Below, in pieces: positions 42,718 to 53,076 of a DNA stretch of 64,000 nucleotides. The notes beneath the pieces are model-generated. The model worked only from the letters and a program-made list of their open reading frames with translations. It was not told the origin of the DNA and did no database searches. This DNA is from Candidatus Nanoarchaeia archaeon (GTDB lineage: Archaea; Nanobdellota; Nanobdellia; Woesearchaeales; WJIZ01): positions 1-64,000 of the forward strand of contig JANQND010000030.1 of assembly GCA_028279765.1 (NCBI GenBank), read 5' to 3'. A program made the position numbers and the translations under genes. Positions within the stretch are counted from its first letter, which is position 1; every line of letters begins with the position of its first letter.

Positions 42718-44703
42718 TTATTCAAAATGCGGCGCAATCTGATCATGATAATCTCCGGTCAAAACATAACTGACCATCTCAAGTTTCTCCTCCTTCGTAA
42801 AGGGCATGGGGATATAGCGAATCGCATGGAACACAACCTTCTCTGAATCAGCAACAGCAGCGCCATCGGCAAACCATTTTCCATTATATCCTCCGATGTA
42901 TTCATCATCCTGTGTAAGCACTATGGTAAGATCATAGGTTGCATCAGCCTCGATTAAGTCCAGAGTTCGCAGGTGTGAAGGAACATTCAGCGAAAGAGGA
43001 TAGACCTTATGCGCAGTATAATCAGGTCCAACTAACTGGATCGAAACATTCATTCCCTGTTCCAGCTGCTGGGCTTCTCCCAGTGATTCAGCAAGGCTAT
43101 TATATTCGTGAATCACTACCTCATAATCCATCTTCTTTAATCGAGTAAGCTCCAGGGTGAGTTCACTGCCGCTAAGTTGTTTTTTAGAAGGCAGATAGCC
43201 CTCTTTTTCTGCAGTGATGAAAGGATTTGCACAAGACGAAGGAAGCGCAGTGTACAGCCGATACGCTCCCGAATCCGGCTTGGTTTTTCCGAGAGGGCAA
43301 TAATACTTAAAGCACTCTAGGGAAAGATTAACATCATTGAGCTCAAGGTTCGAAAATCCGTCTTCTGAGCCGACAGCGCGGATGTCTACGAAATCCAGTC
43401 CTCTCTCTTCACAAAAGCCACGATCAAAATAGGTTGTGGTAAAGAGATCATACCCATAGTCTTGCTTGAATGGCTCATTATTTTTGATAGTAACCGGAAG
43501 GGCAAAGGAAAAGGTGTATCCCTTACCATCAAAGGATTTACTGTCTCTCAAACTAATACGCACTGGATAGTTCACATCATAGAGAAAATGAAAGATATTC
43601 ATGCAAAAAAAGGAAAACAGCTCTCGGTTTCCCGGCGCCAGCTTTGATCGCAATATCCCATTGTCATGAGGCTGAGCAGAAAGATCAATACCTACTGAAG
43701 GAAGAAATTCAATACCTGCACTGATACTCTCATCTTTTTCCAGTCCTGCATCCCAGAACATACGCAAGTACTCGTAAGCATCCTCTGGAACATGATCCGG
43801 GAAATTTCCCTCTGCAATATCATCCATCGTGTGCTCTTTGAGCTTCTCATATACTCGCTCGTTCTCTAGGAAGGGACTGTGCGCGGTGTTCTTGATACGA
43901 ATCCGTGGATAATTTGAGGTAAGCATCTGCTCAATCTCAGAGCGGACATCATCAATCGGCCATTCCAGCCTATTGCAAGTGAAGCGTACGTCAGTAAAAG
44001 GGACGTCTGGATTTGATGCCATCAAATCGATGGTGAAATTCTCAAGGAAAAGACCGCTGAGTTCTGCCTCCATCAACTCTTCAGCAGTAGAGAGCACCTT
44101 GCGAAGCCGCACAGGAATACGTGCCTGGTACTCTTCAATTACCGTATGCGTGCTATTCGTTTTTGCAGCAACACGGATAGGGAAATTCATAGATACCACT
44201 ATATCTTTCTGGTTAAACGCAGAGCTTACTTTTTTCTCTCCGAGCACCGTGATATCATACTGCTCAGAAAACGCCTCGAAGTTATTAAGGCACAGATCCA
44301 CCTGCTCTTCTACATAAGAAGACAATTCCCGCTGCGCAATACGCAGTGAAGGATTATAGCGCTGGCCTTTGTAGAACCAAAGAGGAATCTTGATAATGCC
44401 TATCCCATCAGGGTTAAGATACCGTGAAGGGTTGAATGCAATACTGGTTGGGATAGTAATAAATCCTCCCTGCTGGCCCATCAATCGAGCACCCCGCTCA
44501 GCGGTTTGTTCAATGCAGGCCTCTACATAGCGCTTCACCGGATCAATTTCCTGCGTATCGGTTTGTGGTTGCCGGTTAAGGACATTGGTTTTGAAGGAGA
44601 TTAAGAGAACTACTGAAAGCAGGACAATAAGTCCTAAAATCATAAAAACAGTAATCTGAGCTTTCCTCGAAATACTATCAACCCCTTTTTTTGAACAAAT
44701 CAT
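42718..44703 (-). CDS. Pilin-like anchored secreted protein, paralog of the 53073 gene
   Basis: The roughly 661-residue protein starts MICSKKGVDSISRKAQITVFMILGLIVLL: a short basic leader ending RKAQ followed by a hydrophobic helix, like archaeal class III (type IV pilin-type) signal sequences. The large extracellular part shares blocks with the protein at 53073-55151: VEACIEQTAERGARLMGQQGG, the PLWFY segment, YVEEQVDLCLNNF, and NYPVRISLRDSKSFDGKGYTFSFAL. The start overlaps the end of the upstream membrane-protein gene by 26 bases. The region between arms of the fold looks like Ig/carboxypeptidase-regulatory repeats. Possibly a pseudopilus or scaffold subunit. Confidence 0.75.
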   Translation of the reverse strand: MICSKKGVDSISRKAQITVFMILGLIVLLSVVLLISFKTNVLNRQPQTDTQEIDPVKRYVEACIEQTAERGARLMGQQGGFITIPTSIAFNPSRYLNPDGIGIIKIPLWFYKGQRYNPSLRIAQRELSSYVEEQVDLCLNNFEAFSEQYDITVLGEKKVSSAFNQKDIVVSMNFPIRVAAKTNSTHTVIEEYQARIPVRLRKVLSTAEELMEAELSGLFLENFTIDLMASNPDVPFTDVRFTCNRLEWPIDDVRSEIEQMLTSNYPRIRIKNTAHSPFLENERVYEKLKEHTMDDIAEGNFPDHVPEDAYEYLRMFWDAGLEKDESISAGIEFLPSVGIDLSAQPHDNGILRSKLAPGNRELFSFFCMNIFHFLYDVNYPVRISLRDSKSFDGKGYTFSFALPVTIKNNEPFKQDYGYDLFTTTYFDRGFCEERGLDFVDIRAVGSEDGFSNLELNDVNLSLECFKYYCPLGKTKPDSGAYRLYTALPSSCANPFITAEKEGYLPSKKQLSGSELTLELTRLKKMDYEVVIHEYNSLAESLGEAQQLEQGMNVSIQLVGPDYTAHKVYPLSLNVPSHLRTLDLIEADATYDLTIVLTQDDEYIGGYNGKWFADGAAVADSEKVVFHAIRYIPMPFTKEEKLEMVSYVLTGDYHDQIAPHFE

Positions 44704-45400
44704 GCAGGAAAAACCGGCAAAAAGCAAAGTAAAAAAAGATTATTACCAAGCTAATAACCCACCCAACAAGCGAGGCAGTAATGATATTTAAAACTGCGTA
44801 CAAAACAACGAATATCAGCAGCAAAATAACGTAAGCAATAAACAAATCATACCTGCTTGCCGCAACAGATAAAGCAGAAAGCCAGCAGGTGATGTTTTTT
44901 TTTTCTGCATATATCATAAAGAGCACTACGCTCGAATAGGTGAATAACATAACATAGCCCAATATCAGATAAGGGACAAGATTCTGCCTTACGGTGAAAA
45001 AAGCAAGAAACAGAGGGATGCCTCCAATGAGAAACCACACAAATCCCATCGGAATAGATTTTAAGAGAAACATCATTGATGGATTTTCTTTTTTTACCAG
45101 CGACCAAATAGCAGCGCGTGATGCAATCCAGATGCCCCATACGAGTACCAGTGCTATAACGATAAGAAAAATAAAATAAAAAAAATCAAACTGCATGGAA
45201 GAGGCAAGGGCATTGACCTGAGCCTCAGAGAGCTCAAACACAGAATCAGGAAGATCGATTGCGTCAATCTTATGATAGAAAAGGAACGTAAATAAACTGG
45301 CAACAAAATACATTGCCGTAAAACTTGCGATATCAATAGTTACACTAATTAAAAAAAATCGATCAAATACCATAGTCTTGAAAAGGCTCTTTTTTTTCAT
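44678..45400 (-). CDS. Polytopic membrane protein of the surface cassette
   Basis: The 240-residue protein has about six membrane helices, a Lys-rich start (MKKKSLFKTMVFDRFFLISVTIDIASFTAMYF) and a basic end CRFFLHDLFKKRG. It has the same size and helix plan as the last gene of the locus (36248-37069). Its ATG directly abuts the TAG stop of the 1379-residue gene, with a GAGAGGG ribosome site, and its end overlaps the next pilin-like gene. Its position between secreted genes suggests an assembly or retention role in the membrane, which is inference. Confidence 0.7.
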   Translation of the reverse strand: MKKKSLFKTMVFDRFFLISVTIDIASFTAMYFVASLFTFLFYHKIDAIDLPDSVFELSEAQVNALASSMQFDFFYFIFLIVIALVLVWGIWIASRAAIWSLVKKENPSMMFLLKSIPMGFVWFLIGGIPLFLAFFTVRQNLVPYLILGYVMLFTYSSVVLFMIYAEKKNITCWLSALSVAASRYDLFIAYVILLLIFVVLYAVLNIITASLVGWVISLVIIFFYFAFCRFFLHDLFKKRG

Positions 45401-48400
45401 CTAGAAATCCCTCTCATTGTTCTGCAAATTAGGAGCAAGTCGCTGCGATCTGCGATCTGCCTTCGCACCAACAATAGAATTGCACACCCTGCTAACACTG
45501 GTTCCATCCCCTTTAGAGATTGCTTCCTTAAAAACAAGGCAAATCTGATTATATCTCTTATCACTATATTGAATAAGGATATTATCGCCGGATCGAGAAA
45601 ACGTATCATCCTGAGCAACACTCTGATACTCATCATAAAGAAGAGTAGTCTCCTCTCCGCTTAGCTCCACATTGACCTTAAGGGTCTTCTCAGAATTAAG
45701 GGGATTTCTTACTCCGAAGCTTAATTTATAGAGGAATTCGTTGCTCTCATTGCCACCGTCCACAAAACTCAAATCCTGCCGCTCTCCCTCAACATGCGCT
45801 GCAGGCTCAAGCAATCCGGAAGCAGTTTCTATGACGAGAGTACTATCAGGGATCTTATCAGCATACTCCGAGCACATCAGGCTTGTCCAGCACTCTGTTC
45901 CGCCTCCTATTACCGTACTGCAAAGGAAATCATCAACATTCGCGCGCCATTGCGCAAGGCTCTCATCGCTCATGAAGAGTGTAGCCGCAAGTTTACCAAA
46001 GCCTGTACTTGATGCCTCAAGGAATTGAAAAGTACCGAGAGCTCTTTTCTCTACATTATTCGGGCCGCCATTCCGAACTCTGCTTCTTTCCAATTCTTTG
46101 GACACCTTCTCTTCCAGCCTTTGACAGTCCTCATTGGTGCAGCGCTCGACTTTGTCTTCATCATTTTTAGTGTAGAACTTACCATCATCCAGATTAAAGC
46201 ATCGATCTTCATCGCAATAGAAGCCGTGGCCATTCACATCTTCATAGGTATAGGTACCGCTTACTCCATCTCCAAGGACCTCAACACTTTCAGTATAGAG
46301 CACTTCTCCTTCTTTGCATTCATCAGTCAGGCAACCCCTTTTATTATGTATTACAACCTGGATTCCCTCTTCAGAGAAATCACCTTCGATTGGCTCGATT
46401 CTTATTGCATCCCAAGTGCCCTGGCTATTTTTTTCATAAACGGTTGCAGTACCTTCTTGATTATATATATCTTCAAATTCCTGCAGAACTATTGAGCTTT
46501 CATCTGATCTAAATATAGCGTATTGCCCGTCCTTCGACACAAGAGATTCTGTACCCTCTGTTGTATCATATCTCAAATCATCCCAGCTAATTCTGCTATT
46601 TTCTGCAGCCGTAAAAAATGAAGTGGGAAGGTCAGACAAAAATTCGTCGCTTGCCTTATTTACACCAAATCGCTCAGACTGCTCTTCATTGAGGAAAAAC
46701 TTAGGCTCTCCTTTCTGAGAAATCGTTGTTTGTCCTTCGGCATCCTGCTCATAGACAACTCCATTGCCAACGAATCTTACCAAACCCTTTCCTTTTTCGT
46801 ATTCAAACCACACTCCTTTGCGCTCTCCCCGAAGATCCTTAATCTCGATTGCTTTTCCCTTATACCTCAGCTCTGTTGTAGTTTTCTTCTTTTTTAATTC
46901 TAATTTTACATCTGTTCCAATAGGAATGCTCTGGCCATTGTTTTGGTCTTCAATTTGTATCCATTTAGATGTTGTTTCTCCATCGGCATCAAGCTCCTCC
47001 GTTATAGTGTATTTATCAAGACTTGTGGAAATCTCTGACTTGATTACGTTGGATTCTGCATCTGTATATCTTCGCTCTTGCACCAACATACCGTCCTTGT
47101 TTTCAACCGGTTTGGAAGTGTAGTATGAAATACCTCCACCCTTCTCGAATTGTGGGTCGTTTCCCTCTGCTTTTTGTTTCAGGTATAAATCACGAACTTC
47201 ATTGGTATATTTGTTAGATGCAAAAGCTTCAGATTCATCCTTGGAGAGAGTAGTCAATACTTTTCCTTTATACTGAACCCATTGTCCCACCTTTCGAAGT
47301 CCTGGAGTTGTAGACTCTTTTGCTGGCGATCCTGTACCTTCTGCGATTTTAAATCCTGCTTTTAATTGGCTAACAAATTCTGCTTTTTGATTATCGCTCA
47401 TTTGCTTATACTCATCGCTATCATACACTTCCTTTAAACCAAGCCCTTTTTCTTCAGCTTCCTCAATGCTTTCGGCTGTAACCGTTGCAACAAGCTCTCC
47501 ATTTTCATTCTTGATCTCAAATGTCTTTTGCCTTGATTGAATGATCTGCTGCTTCTCAGAGATTTGCTTTTCAAGAGTATTCTTTTTTGCTTCCAAGTCT
47601 TTTGCATCAGAAAGGCGGGTTTCAGCTAAGCTGGGTTTAGAATTCTTATCTCTTTTTGCTAATCTTTTCAGACCTTCTATCTGCTTACTATATTCATCAA
47701 CCTGAGACTGCAAACCATCTATTTGCGTTTGCAATTCAGCTGACGGCCTATTTTCATCGGGATTTATTTCAACAGGAGCGGAAGATTGTTGTTGATCAGC
47801 AGGTTTTGTGGTTGGGTCCGGAGCTGTGGATGTAGTAATCTTCTGTCTAAGTTCTTCAGCTTCTATTAAGAGATCATCACCCTCCTGATACTTGCCTTGA
47901 TCGTACAGATCTCCAGCTTGGTCTTCCAATTTCTTGATTTGTCCCTCTATTCCTTTTGTTCTTCTCTCCTCAAGGGTAAGGTCATTATTTGAGTTTTTTT
48001 TCGAAGTATCTGCCTGGGATGATGCAGCAGTGCTGGGGGCAGTGGGAGATTGATCTTGCTCATCGCTGGGGTACCCTAGATAATTATTTTTCTCACTTTC
48101 CAGTATAGCAATCCCATCATTCATCCAATCTTCTTTATCTGGGTCCTCTTCGATTTTTGCAGTTTCTGCCTGCTCTTTAAGATATACTAATTGCTTCTCA
48201 TATGCTTCTTCTTTCGCCTCTTGTTCGTTAGTAGCAACAATCTGATGTTTTGAATCATCAGGAAGGGTAACATCAATTAATTTCCAATCTTTTTTTGAAC
48301 TCTCAGAATTTTGCCTTGATTTAGTTGCCTCTTCCTTAGCCATATTACCCCAAGTTATGGCTTCCTGCTCATACTTCTTAGATAATGCCAAGAGCCGTTC

Positions 48401-49540
48401 AGCCTCGGGTTCATCCTTATTTTCTCTTGCCTTAGCTGCATCGTCCGACGCTTTTTTTGCATTAGCTGCAGCATCTGTAGATTTTTGCATTGCCTCCTTT
48501 GCACTGGTTAAATGTTTTTCAGCTTGTTTCTTGTAACTGTCAACTACTTGTCCTACTTTCTCACCCTCAAGCTGGCTCCTTTTGTCAGCTTTTATTGTAT
48601 CGAGTTCGTTTTGTGCTTTCAGCACTGCATCTCCTGCTGAAGTAACAGCATTATTCGCATTTTGAATTACTTGAGTTGCGTCTTCTTGGATATCATAAAC
48701 CTCAGTTTCTTTCTTAGGTAATTTATTCTTATACTCCTGAACTCCTTTTATCTCTTTGATGGACAACTTCACTTGTTCAAGTTCCTTTTCTGCACCATCC
48801 CTTTTGCTTTTAGGTTCATTAGAATTCTCAGAGATCAATTCCAATTCTTTTCTCCGTTCCTCAAGTTCCTCAAGATCAGCACCTTTTTTATCCAGCCCAT
48901 CTGGATAAGAGATAGCTTCCTGGTAAGAGGAAGATTGATCTATGATTGAAGATTTCTGAGCCTTTGTTTCCTGAAGGAGTTTACCTACTTCTTCAAGCTC
49001 AGACTGCTTTCGAGATAGCTCATCTTCGTAAGATTCTTTCGCTAGATTGCTTTTTGATTTAGAGATATCTTCATCTAATTGCTTAATTTCTTTATCCAAA
49101 GTCTCCTCCTTTGTTTTCAAAGTGGAGATTTGTTGGTCAATAAGAGTAAGTTCATCGCTAGTTTTTGACCGGATGTATAACCCTGCATCGAACTCATATT
49201 TTTCAGAGGATTTTGACAAGTCTACCTCCTCTGCCCATTTGTGCCATACATCTAGCCTTACTGTTTTAATGACTACATCATCACCCACTATAGCAGGCAC
49301 AGTTTCAACAATATAGAGTTTATTATCTCCTGGCTTAACCACATAATAATCGTCTCTGCCTTTCACATCAAAGTATCTCCAACCATCAGAATCAATATGT
49401 GAAGGCGTAGCAGAAGAGAGATCTTCTCCTAGTTTGTCTGGATGAATATCATAGTTTCCTTCAGGCATATAGTCTCCGCTATACACACTCACACTACTCA
49501 CTAAAAAAACCATCAAAATCAATAAAACCCTAATCCTCAT
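45401..49540 (-). CDS. Giant secreted coiled-coil protein
   Basis: The 1379-residue protein has a signal peptide (MRIRVLLILMVFLVSSVSVYSG), a conserved N-terminal beta segment, then long coiled coils over about residues 130-520 and 530-720 rich in Lys, Glu, Gln and Ser. Several beta-rich units follow, and a C-terminal Cys-containing part with FLCSTVIGGGTECWTSLMC leads into a beta domain (FLYKLSFGVRNPLNSEKTLKVNVEL) ending near RDF. The coiled coil could span the envelope or form a stalk. Its ATG overlaps the stop of the upstream 125-residue gene (ATGA). No enzyme motif is seen. Confidence 0.75.
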   Translation of the reverse strand: MRIRVLLILMVFLVSSVSVYSGDYMPEGNYDIHPDKLGEDLSSATPSHIDSDGWRYFDVKGRDDYYVVKPGDNKLYIVETVPAIVGDDVVIKTVRLDVWHKWAEEVDLSKSSEKYEFDAGLYIRSKTSDELTLIDQQISTLKTKEETLDKEIKQLDEDISKSKSNLAKESYEDELSRKQSELEEVGKLLQETKAQKSSIIDQSSSYQEAISYPDGLDKKGADLEELEERRKELELISENSNEPKSKRDGAEKELEQVKLSIKEIKGVQEYKNKLPKKETEVYDIQEDATQVIQNANNAVTSAGDAVLKAQNELDTIKADKRSQLEGEKVGQVVDSYKKQAEKHLTSAKEAMQKSTDAAANAKKASDDAAKARENKDEPEAERLLALSKKYEQEAITWGNMAKEEATKSRQNSESSKKDWKLIDVTLPDDSKHQIVATNEQEAKEEAYEKQLVYLKEQAETAKIEEDPDKEDWMNDGIAILESEKNNYLGYPSDEQDQSPTAPSTAASSQADTSKKNSNNDLTLEERRTKGIEGQIKKLEDQAGDLYDQGKYQEGDDLLIEAEELRQKITTSTAPDPTTKPADQQQSSAPVEINPDENRPSAELQTQIDGLQSQVDEYSKQIEGLKRLAKRDKNSKPSLAETRLSDAKDLEAKKNTLEKQISEKQQIIQSRQKTFEIKNENGELVATVTAESIEEAEEKGLGLKEVYDSDEYKQMSDNQKAEFVSQLKAGFKIAEGTGSPAKESTTPGLRKVGQWVQYKGKVLTTLSKDESEAFASNKYTNEVRDLYLKQKAEGNDPQFEKGGGISYYTSKPVENKDGMLVQERRYTDAESNVIKSEISTSLDKYTITEELDADGETTSKWIQIEDQNNGQSIPIGTDVKLELKKKKTTTELRYKGKAIEIKDLRGERKGVWFEYEKGKGLVRFVGNGVVYEQDAEGQTTISQKGEPKFFLNEEQSERFGVNKASDEFLSDLPTSFFTAAENSRISWDDLRYDTTEGTESLVSKDGQYAIFRSDESSIVLQEFEDIYNQEGTATVYEKNSQGTWDAIRIEPIEGDFSEEGIQVVIHNKRGCLTDECKEGEVLYTESVEVLGDGVSGTYTYEDVNGHGFYCDEDRCFNLDDGKFYTKNDEDKVERCTNEDCQRLEEKVSKELERSRVRNGGPNNVEKRALGTFQFLEASSTGFGKLAATLFMSDESLAQWRANVDDFLCSTVIGGGTECWTSLMCSEYADKIPDSTLVIETASGLLEPAAHVEGERQDLSFVDGGNESNEFLYKLSFGVRNPLNSEKTLKVNVELSGEETTLLYDEYQSVAQDDTFSRSGDNILIQYSDKRYNQICLVFKEAISKGDGTSVSRVCNSIVGAKADRRSQRLAPNLQNNERDF

Positions 49541-49914
49541 TGCAATGACCTCATGAACAAATCTAAATCCTCGATCTTTTCCTGTTTAAAATAAATATCA
49601 GCATCATAGGTTTTCAAATATACTAATCCCTCATACAACGTATCCTTCATATCCACACGATACTCCCAGCGAAGCAAGTCTTTTGACTCGTACCATTCAC
49701 CATCCGAAAAAATATAGTAATACTCTTTTCCATCAACAGCAGCATCAAAAGATAATCCTGACAACACCCCTTGATCGGGTTGATACTCGGGTGGAACATG
49801 CACTGCATAGCCACTCACGCTAACAAGAGAAGAATCACTAAAATAAAATGCCGCAAGACTAAGAGCTATGCTCATGGCAATTCCCAAATATCCGAGTAGC
49901 ATTCTATGTTTCAT
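49537..49914 (-). CDS. Small single-pass membrane protein of the surface cassette
   Basis: The 125-residue protein has an N-terminal membrane helix (about 5-27: LLGYLGIAMSIALSLAAFYF) and a compact extracytoplasmic domain with YYYIFSDGEWYESKDLLRWEYRVD. It lies six bases after the 1051-residue gene and overlaps the 1379-residue gene start. It may be an accessory or chaperone for the coiled-coil protein. No homologous family is recognised. Confidence 0.65.
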   Translation of the reverse strand: MKHRMLLGYLGIAMSIALSLAAFYFSDSSLVSVSGYAVHVPPEYQPDQGVLSGLSFDAAVDGKEYYYIFSDGEWYESKDLLRWEYRVDMKDTLYEGLVYLKTYDADIYFKQEKIEDLDLFMRSLQ

Positions 49915-49920
49915 AGTACT

Positions 49921-52900
49921 TTATTCTATTCGTGAACAATAATCCTCTCCAATTTTCCATTCGTCCTGGATGCCTGAAATATCAGCATACACATCAGCAA
50001 TCATTCCGGCAACGTCATTAAACAAACACGTTGTCGTACGCGTGTTTCCATCAAAACCGGGAATAAAGATAAAACCGCTACATATGGCTCCCAAAGCCAT
50101 ATCCACCACCGCATACGGACTAGATAAGGTTTGCTTTACAAGGGAGATCAAGTTATTAAGCAGTCCAGCAAAAGGAATCAGTTGGAAAATCTCTCCGTAC
50201 ACATACTTACAGGTTGCCTGTGCTTTTACATCCTCGCAGGCGGTAAGTGGGACCCCTACTTCTGCATGCGTCTGCACGCAATCAGCGTAAAGACACTGTA
50301 TCTGCCGATACTTGTCCAGGTTATGGACTATGCCTGGAATACACAATGTCGCCAGGCTAATAATCAGGCTATCCTTAGGGTTCAGCCTGCCCCCTTTCAA
50401 TGAGCGGGAAGGAGAGACACTGCCTTGTTCTCCTCCTTTTTCAGTATCGTAGGCGCTCACCCCTTGTCCGCCCAAACCGATCTTTTCTCCACCAAGGCCT
50501 TGGCCGGTAGCAACGGCATCAGCAACCGCTAAAACCCGACGCTGCCAATCTCCGATTGCTTTTCCGATATCATTACCCCAAACCTCATCATAAAACAGTC
50601 TACAGGAAATAAATTTGCAAAATTTGTCAATGCCTCCCCCTGACTTCCCTACAAAGCGAGCTTTTGTGAACACATTCGTAAGGCTGGATTTTCCATGAAC
50701 TACCTGTCCTTGAGTTTCCTGTGCAACACCTGCTGGATACGTGACCGGGTTACCTTTGAGAATATTCCCAATATTCCTCAATGCCCATCCTACTCCTTTA
50801 AACATGCTTGCAACTCTATTAATCGTTGTAATGAGTGAGCAGAGCCGCTCAGCATAAAAGAAAATCTTATTCAGGGAAGTCATCAATTCAAAAATTCCAC
50901 CGGTTGCATCCGCTTTTGCTTCTTCAAGTTTCCTCTCAACACTCTTGCCAAAGTCACCTAAAGGAGAATTCATAAAAGGAACAGAAATCTGTACGTTTTC
51001 AATTTCAGGAACACTGGTGACCGAGTCATCAGTGCGGGAAACAATAATCAAAGGACAGGAAGTCTTCAGACGGTTTGCATCGATTTGGGCAGGATACAGG
51101 CTGAGCTTAATATAAGGATCCGTCGTTCCCCGCTGACTATTCAGCAATTCTTCTGTTCGAATATACTGGGCAGATTCATCATCCTGTGAACACTCACCCA
51201 GAGAAATCGAAACGACCTCAGCATTGCCACGTAGGGAAACATGACAATACATTCGCTGCTCAACAAGCGTGGATACCTCCCTATCCAGAGGAGAAGGAGA
51301 GCATCGTACCGAATGCTCCCAATGATCCACAGCACTCTCCAAGATATTATACACCGTAACATCCGTAGAGTATTCTGCAAGGTTTCCCTGGAAGTCCTCA
51401 AAGCTGAGCCGAATTGAATCATCAATGAAGCCTTCAATATCAATAGGGTCAGAAATCCAGCGGCACTCCCAGACATTGTCCCGAATCTCACTGCAATCTT
51501 CTGCCTGTACAGAATCAGCATCAGAAATAAAGGATGAAAAGTCAGCATGCGCTGAAACGATCTCGCCTGGCTCAAATATCTGAGCGCGCACCTCAAGCGT
51601 ATCGCCAAATGTTGCAATACCCTCATAAGTATTCTCAGTGCCTCCAATAGGCCGAACCGTAATAGTAACAAACTCAGGAGAACTGGTATCCATTACCAGC
51701 TCACCGGAAAACGACTCCTTCAACGGATTATCCAGAAGGTCCACCGTATCTTCGTGCACTGAAATCGTATAGGAACCATCATCAAGCACAAAATCAAGAT
51801 GATGCCAGGAGCACATCCCGCTTGCAGAACACTCACTTGCTGCAAGCTTGTCTGAGCCACCAACAGAAGAGAGATCAAGGAACACCTGCTCAGCAGAAAG
51901 CCCAACACCCTCTTCATCAAACTCAACAATAATAGTATTATCTGAAGGGCCCAAGTAATTAATTCCATTAACTCCCTGGTTTGCTGTTTGCAAAGAGGAA
52001 ACTTTAGGACCTACTGTATCGCGCCCAATCTGCTTAATCACGCGCTGAATATTTGTATTTCCAAGATCGTCTGAACCCTTAAAGGTCATCTCTCTCTGGC
52101 CATATGCAGTCGTGCGCATACCAATATCCCATGAACAAAGAACAGCATCACCCGCAGTTTCACAATCACCACTAACCTCACCAGTCGTGCTGCTCAGGGA
52201 AGAGACATCCGCAACTACCGTAGACACATCAACATCCCGGCTTACCTCAACCTGCACTACCGCATCAATACTGTCTTTGCCGATAAAAGAGATATCATTC
52301 CCTCTGCGATCAACAATGCGCATGTTCGAAAATTGCGGGCCACTGCGGTCAACCTCTACCGTGAAGTTAGTAGAAGATTGGTGATTCAAATGGTCAGTTG
52401 CCTGTATGATTACAAGATATTCTCCTTCAGGAACGGAACTTACGTTAAAGATGAATTGTTCAGAACTCTCGCAGGTGTTCACCGGATAAGAAAACGTCTT
52501 ACCAAACTGAGGATGGGATGAGGAAAACGATACGCTCTGCAACCCTGCACAGGAATCATAGTTATTAGCGAAAGCGCCATCATCATAAGCAGTAAATGAA
52601 ACAGTGATGCTATCCCTTGATCGATAATTGCTCAAGGTATGCCCTACACGAGGAGGAAAACCATCAACACTCAGCACTCCCTGCATGCTATCAACTATAG
52701 TGAATGCTGTTGGCGGGTTCTGAATGGAATCGGTATGCAGATTAATGCTGTAGGGAACAGCCTCCGGGAATGATGCCGTTCCGGTTGCAGGGAACTTGAG
52801 GGTACATTTGTATGCTTTTTCCAGAGGATACGCAGGGTCCAGCACGCAGGTGTCAAAGGAAGCTGAAAATCCAAGCCAGACTTGATCAGGTGTGACCACA

Positions 52901-53076
52901 CTGCCATCCATCTCCACTACTGCCTCCACTTCATAGGCATCTTCGTTGCGAAGAGTATTCTGCACGCCATCCTGTCCGGAAATGCTATGTGCTAAAACAG
53001 ATCCCTGCGCAGAAACAAAGAGCGGAAGCTGTACAATCAGCAGAATCATCAGCATTGCAATCAGTTTTTTTCTCAT
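49921..53076 (-). CDS. Giant secreted Cys-rich protein with Ig-like repeats
   Basis: The 1051-residue protein has a signal peptide (MRKKLIAMLMILLIVQLPLFVSAQ). Several Ig-like domains follow (about 100-600) with repeated DDGAFANNY/DDGSYTISVHEDTVD-type loops, then a helical, Gly-rich part (about 690-880) and a C-terminal Cys module CIPGI-x16-CVQT...C-x8-C-x2-VY (about 912-960) shared with the 1822-residue protein, before hydrophobic segments near 965-1005 that may insert in a membrane. Its ATG overlaps the stop of the upstream pilin-like gene. Probably a surface-exposed structural or adhesive protein. Confidence 0.78.
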   Translation of the reverse strand: MRKKLIAMLMILLIVQLPLFVSAQGSVLAHSISGQDGVQNTLRNEDAYEVEAVVEMDGSVVTPDQVWLGFSASFDTCVLDPAYPLEKAYKCTLKFPATGTASFPEAVPYSINLHTDSIQNPPTAFTIVDSMQGVLSVDGFPPRVGHTLSNYRSRDSITVSFTAYDDGAFANNYDSCAGLQSVSFSSSHPQFGKTFSYPVNTCESSEQFIFNVSSVPEGEYLVIIQATDHLNHQSSTNFTVEVDRSGPQFSNMRIVDRRGNDISFIGKDSIDAVVQVEVSRDVDVSTVVADVSSLSSTTGEVSGDCETAGDAVLCSWDIGMRTTAYGQREMTFKGSDDLGNTNIQRVIKQIGRDTVGPKVSSLQTANQGVNGINYLGPSDNTIIVEFDEEGVGLSAEQVFLDLSSVGGSDKLAASECSASGMCSWHHLDFVLDDGSYTISVHEDTVDLLDNPLKESFSGELVMDTSSPEFVTITVRPIGGTENTYEGIATFGDTLEVRAQIFEPGEIVSAHADFSSFISDADSVQAEDCSEIRDNVWECRWISDPIDIEGFIDDSIRLSFEDFQGNLAEYSTDVTVYNILESAVDHWEHSVRCSPSPLDREVSTLVEQRMYCHVSLRGNAEVVSISLGECSQDDESAQYIRTEELLNSQRGTTDPYIKLSLYPAQIDANRLKTSCPLIIVSRTDDSVTSVPEIENVQISVPFMNSPLGDFGKSVERKLEEAKADATGGIFELMTSLNKIFFYAERLCSLITTINRVASMFKGVGWALRNIGNILKGNPVTYPAGVAQETQGQVVHGKSSLTNVFTKARFVGKSGGGIDKFCKFISCRLFYDEVWGNDIGKAIGDWQRRVLAVADAVATGQGLGGEKIGLGGQGVSAYDTEKGGEQGSVSPSRSLKGGRLNPKDSLIISLATLCIPGIVHNLDKYRQIQCLYADCVQTHAEVGVPLTACEDVKAQATCKYVYGEIFQLIPFAGLLNNLISLVKQTLSSPYAVVDMALGAICSGFIFIPGFDGNTRTTTCLFNDVAGMIADVYADISGIQDEWKIGEDYCSRIE

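Noticed and set aside
46025-46495. 156-residue plus-strand frame inside the 1379-residue gene
   Set aside because: Antisense, Ile/Phe-rich shadow of an acidic coding strand, with no promoter.
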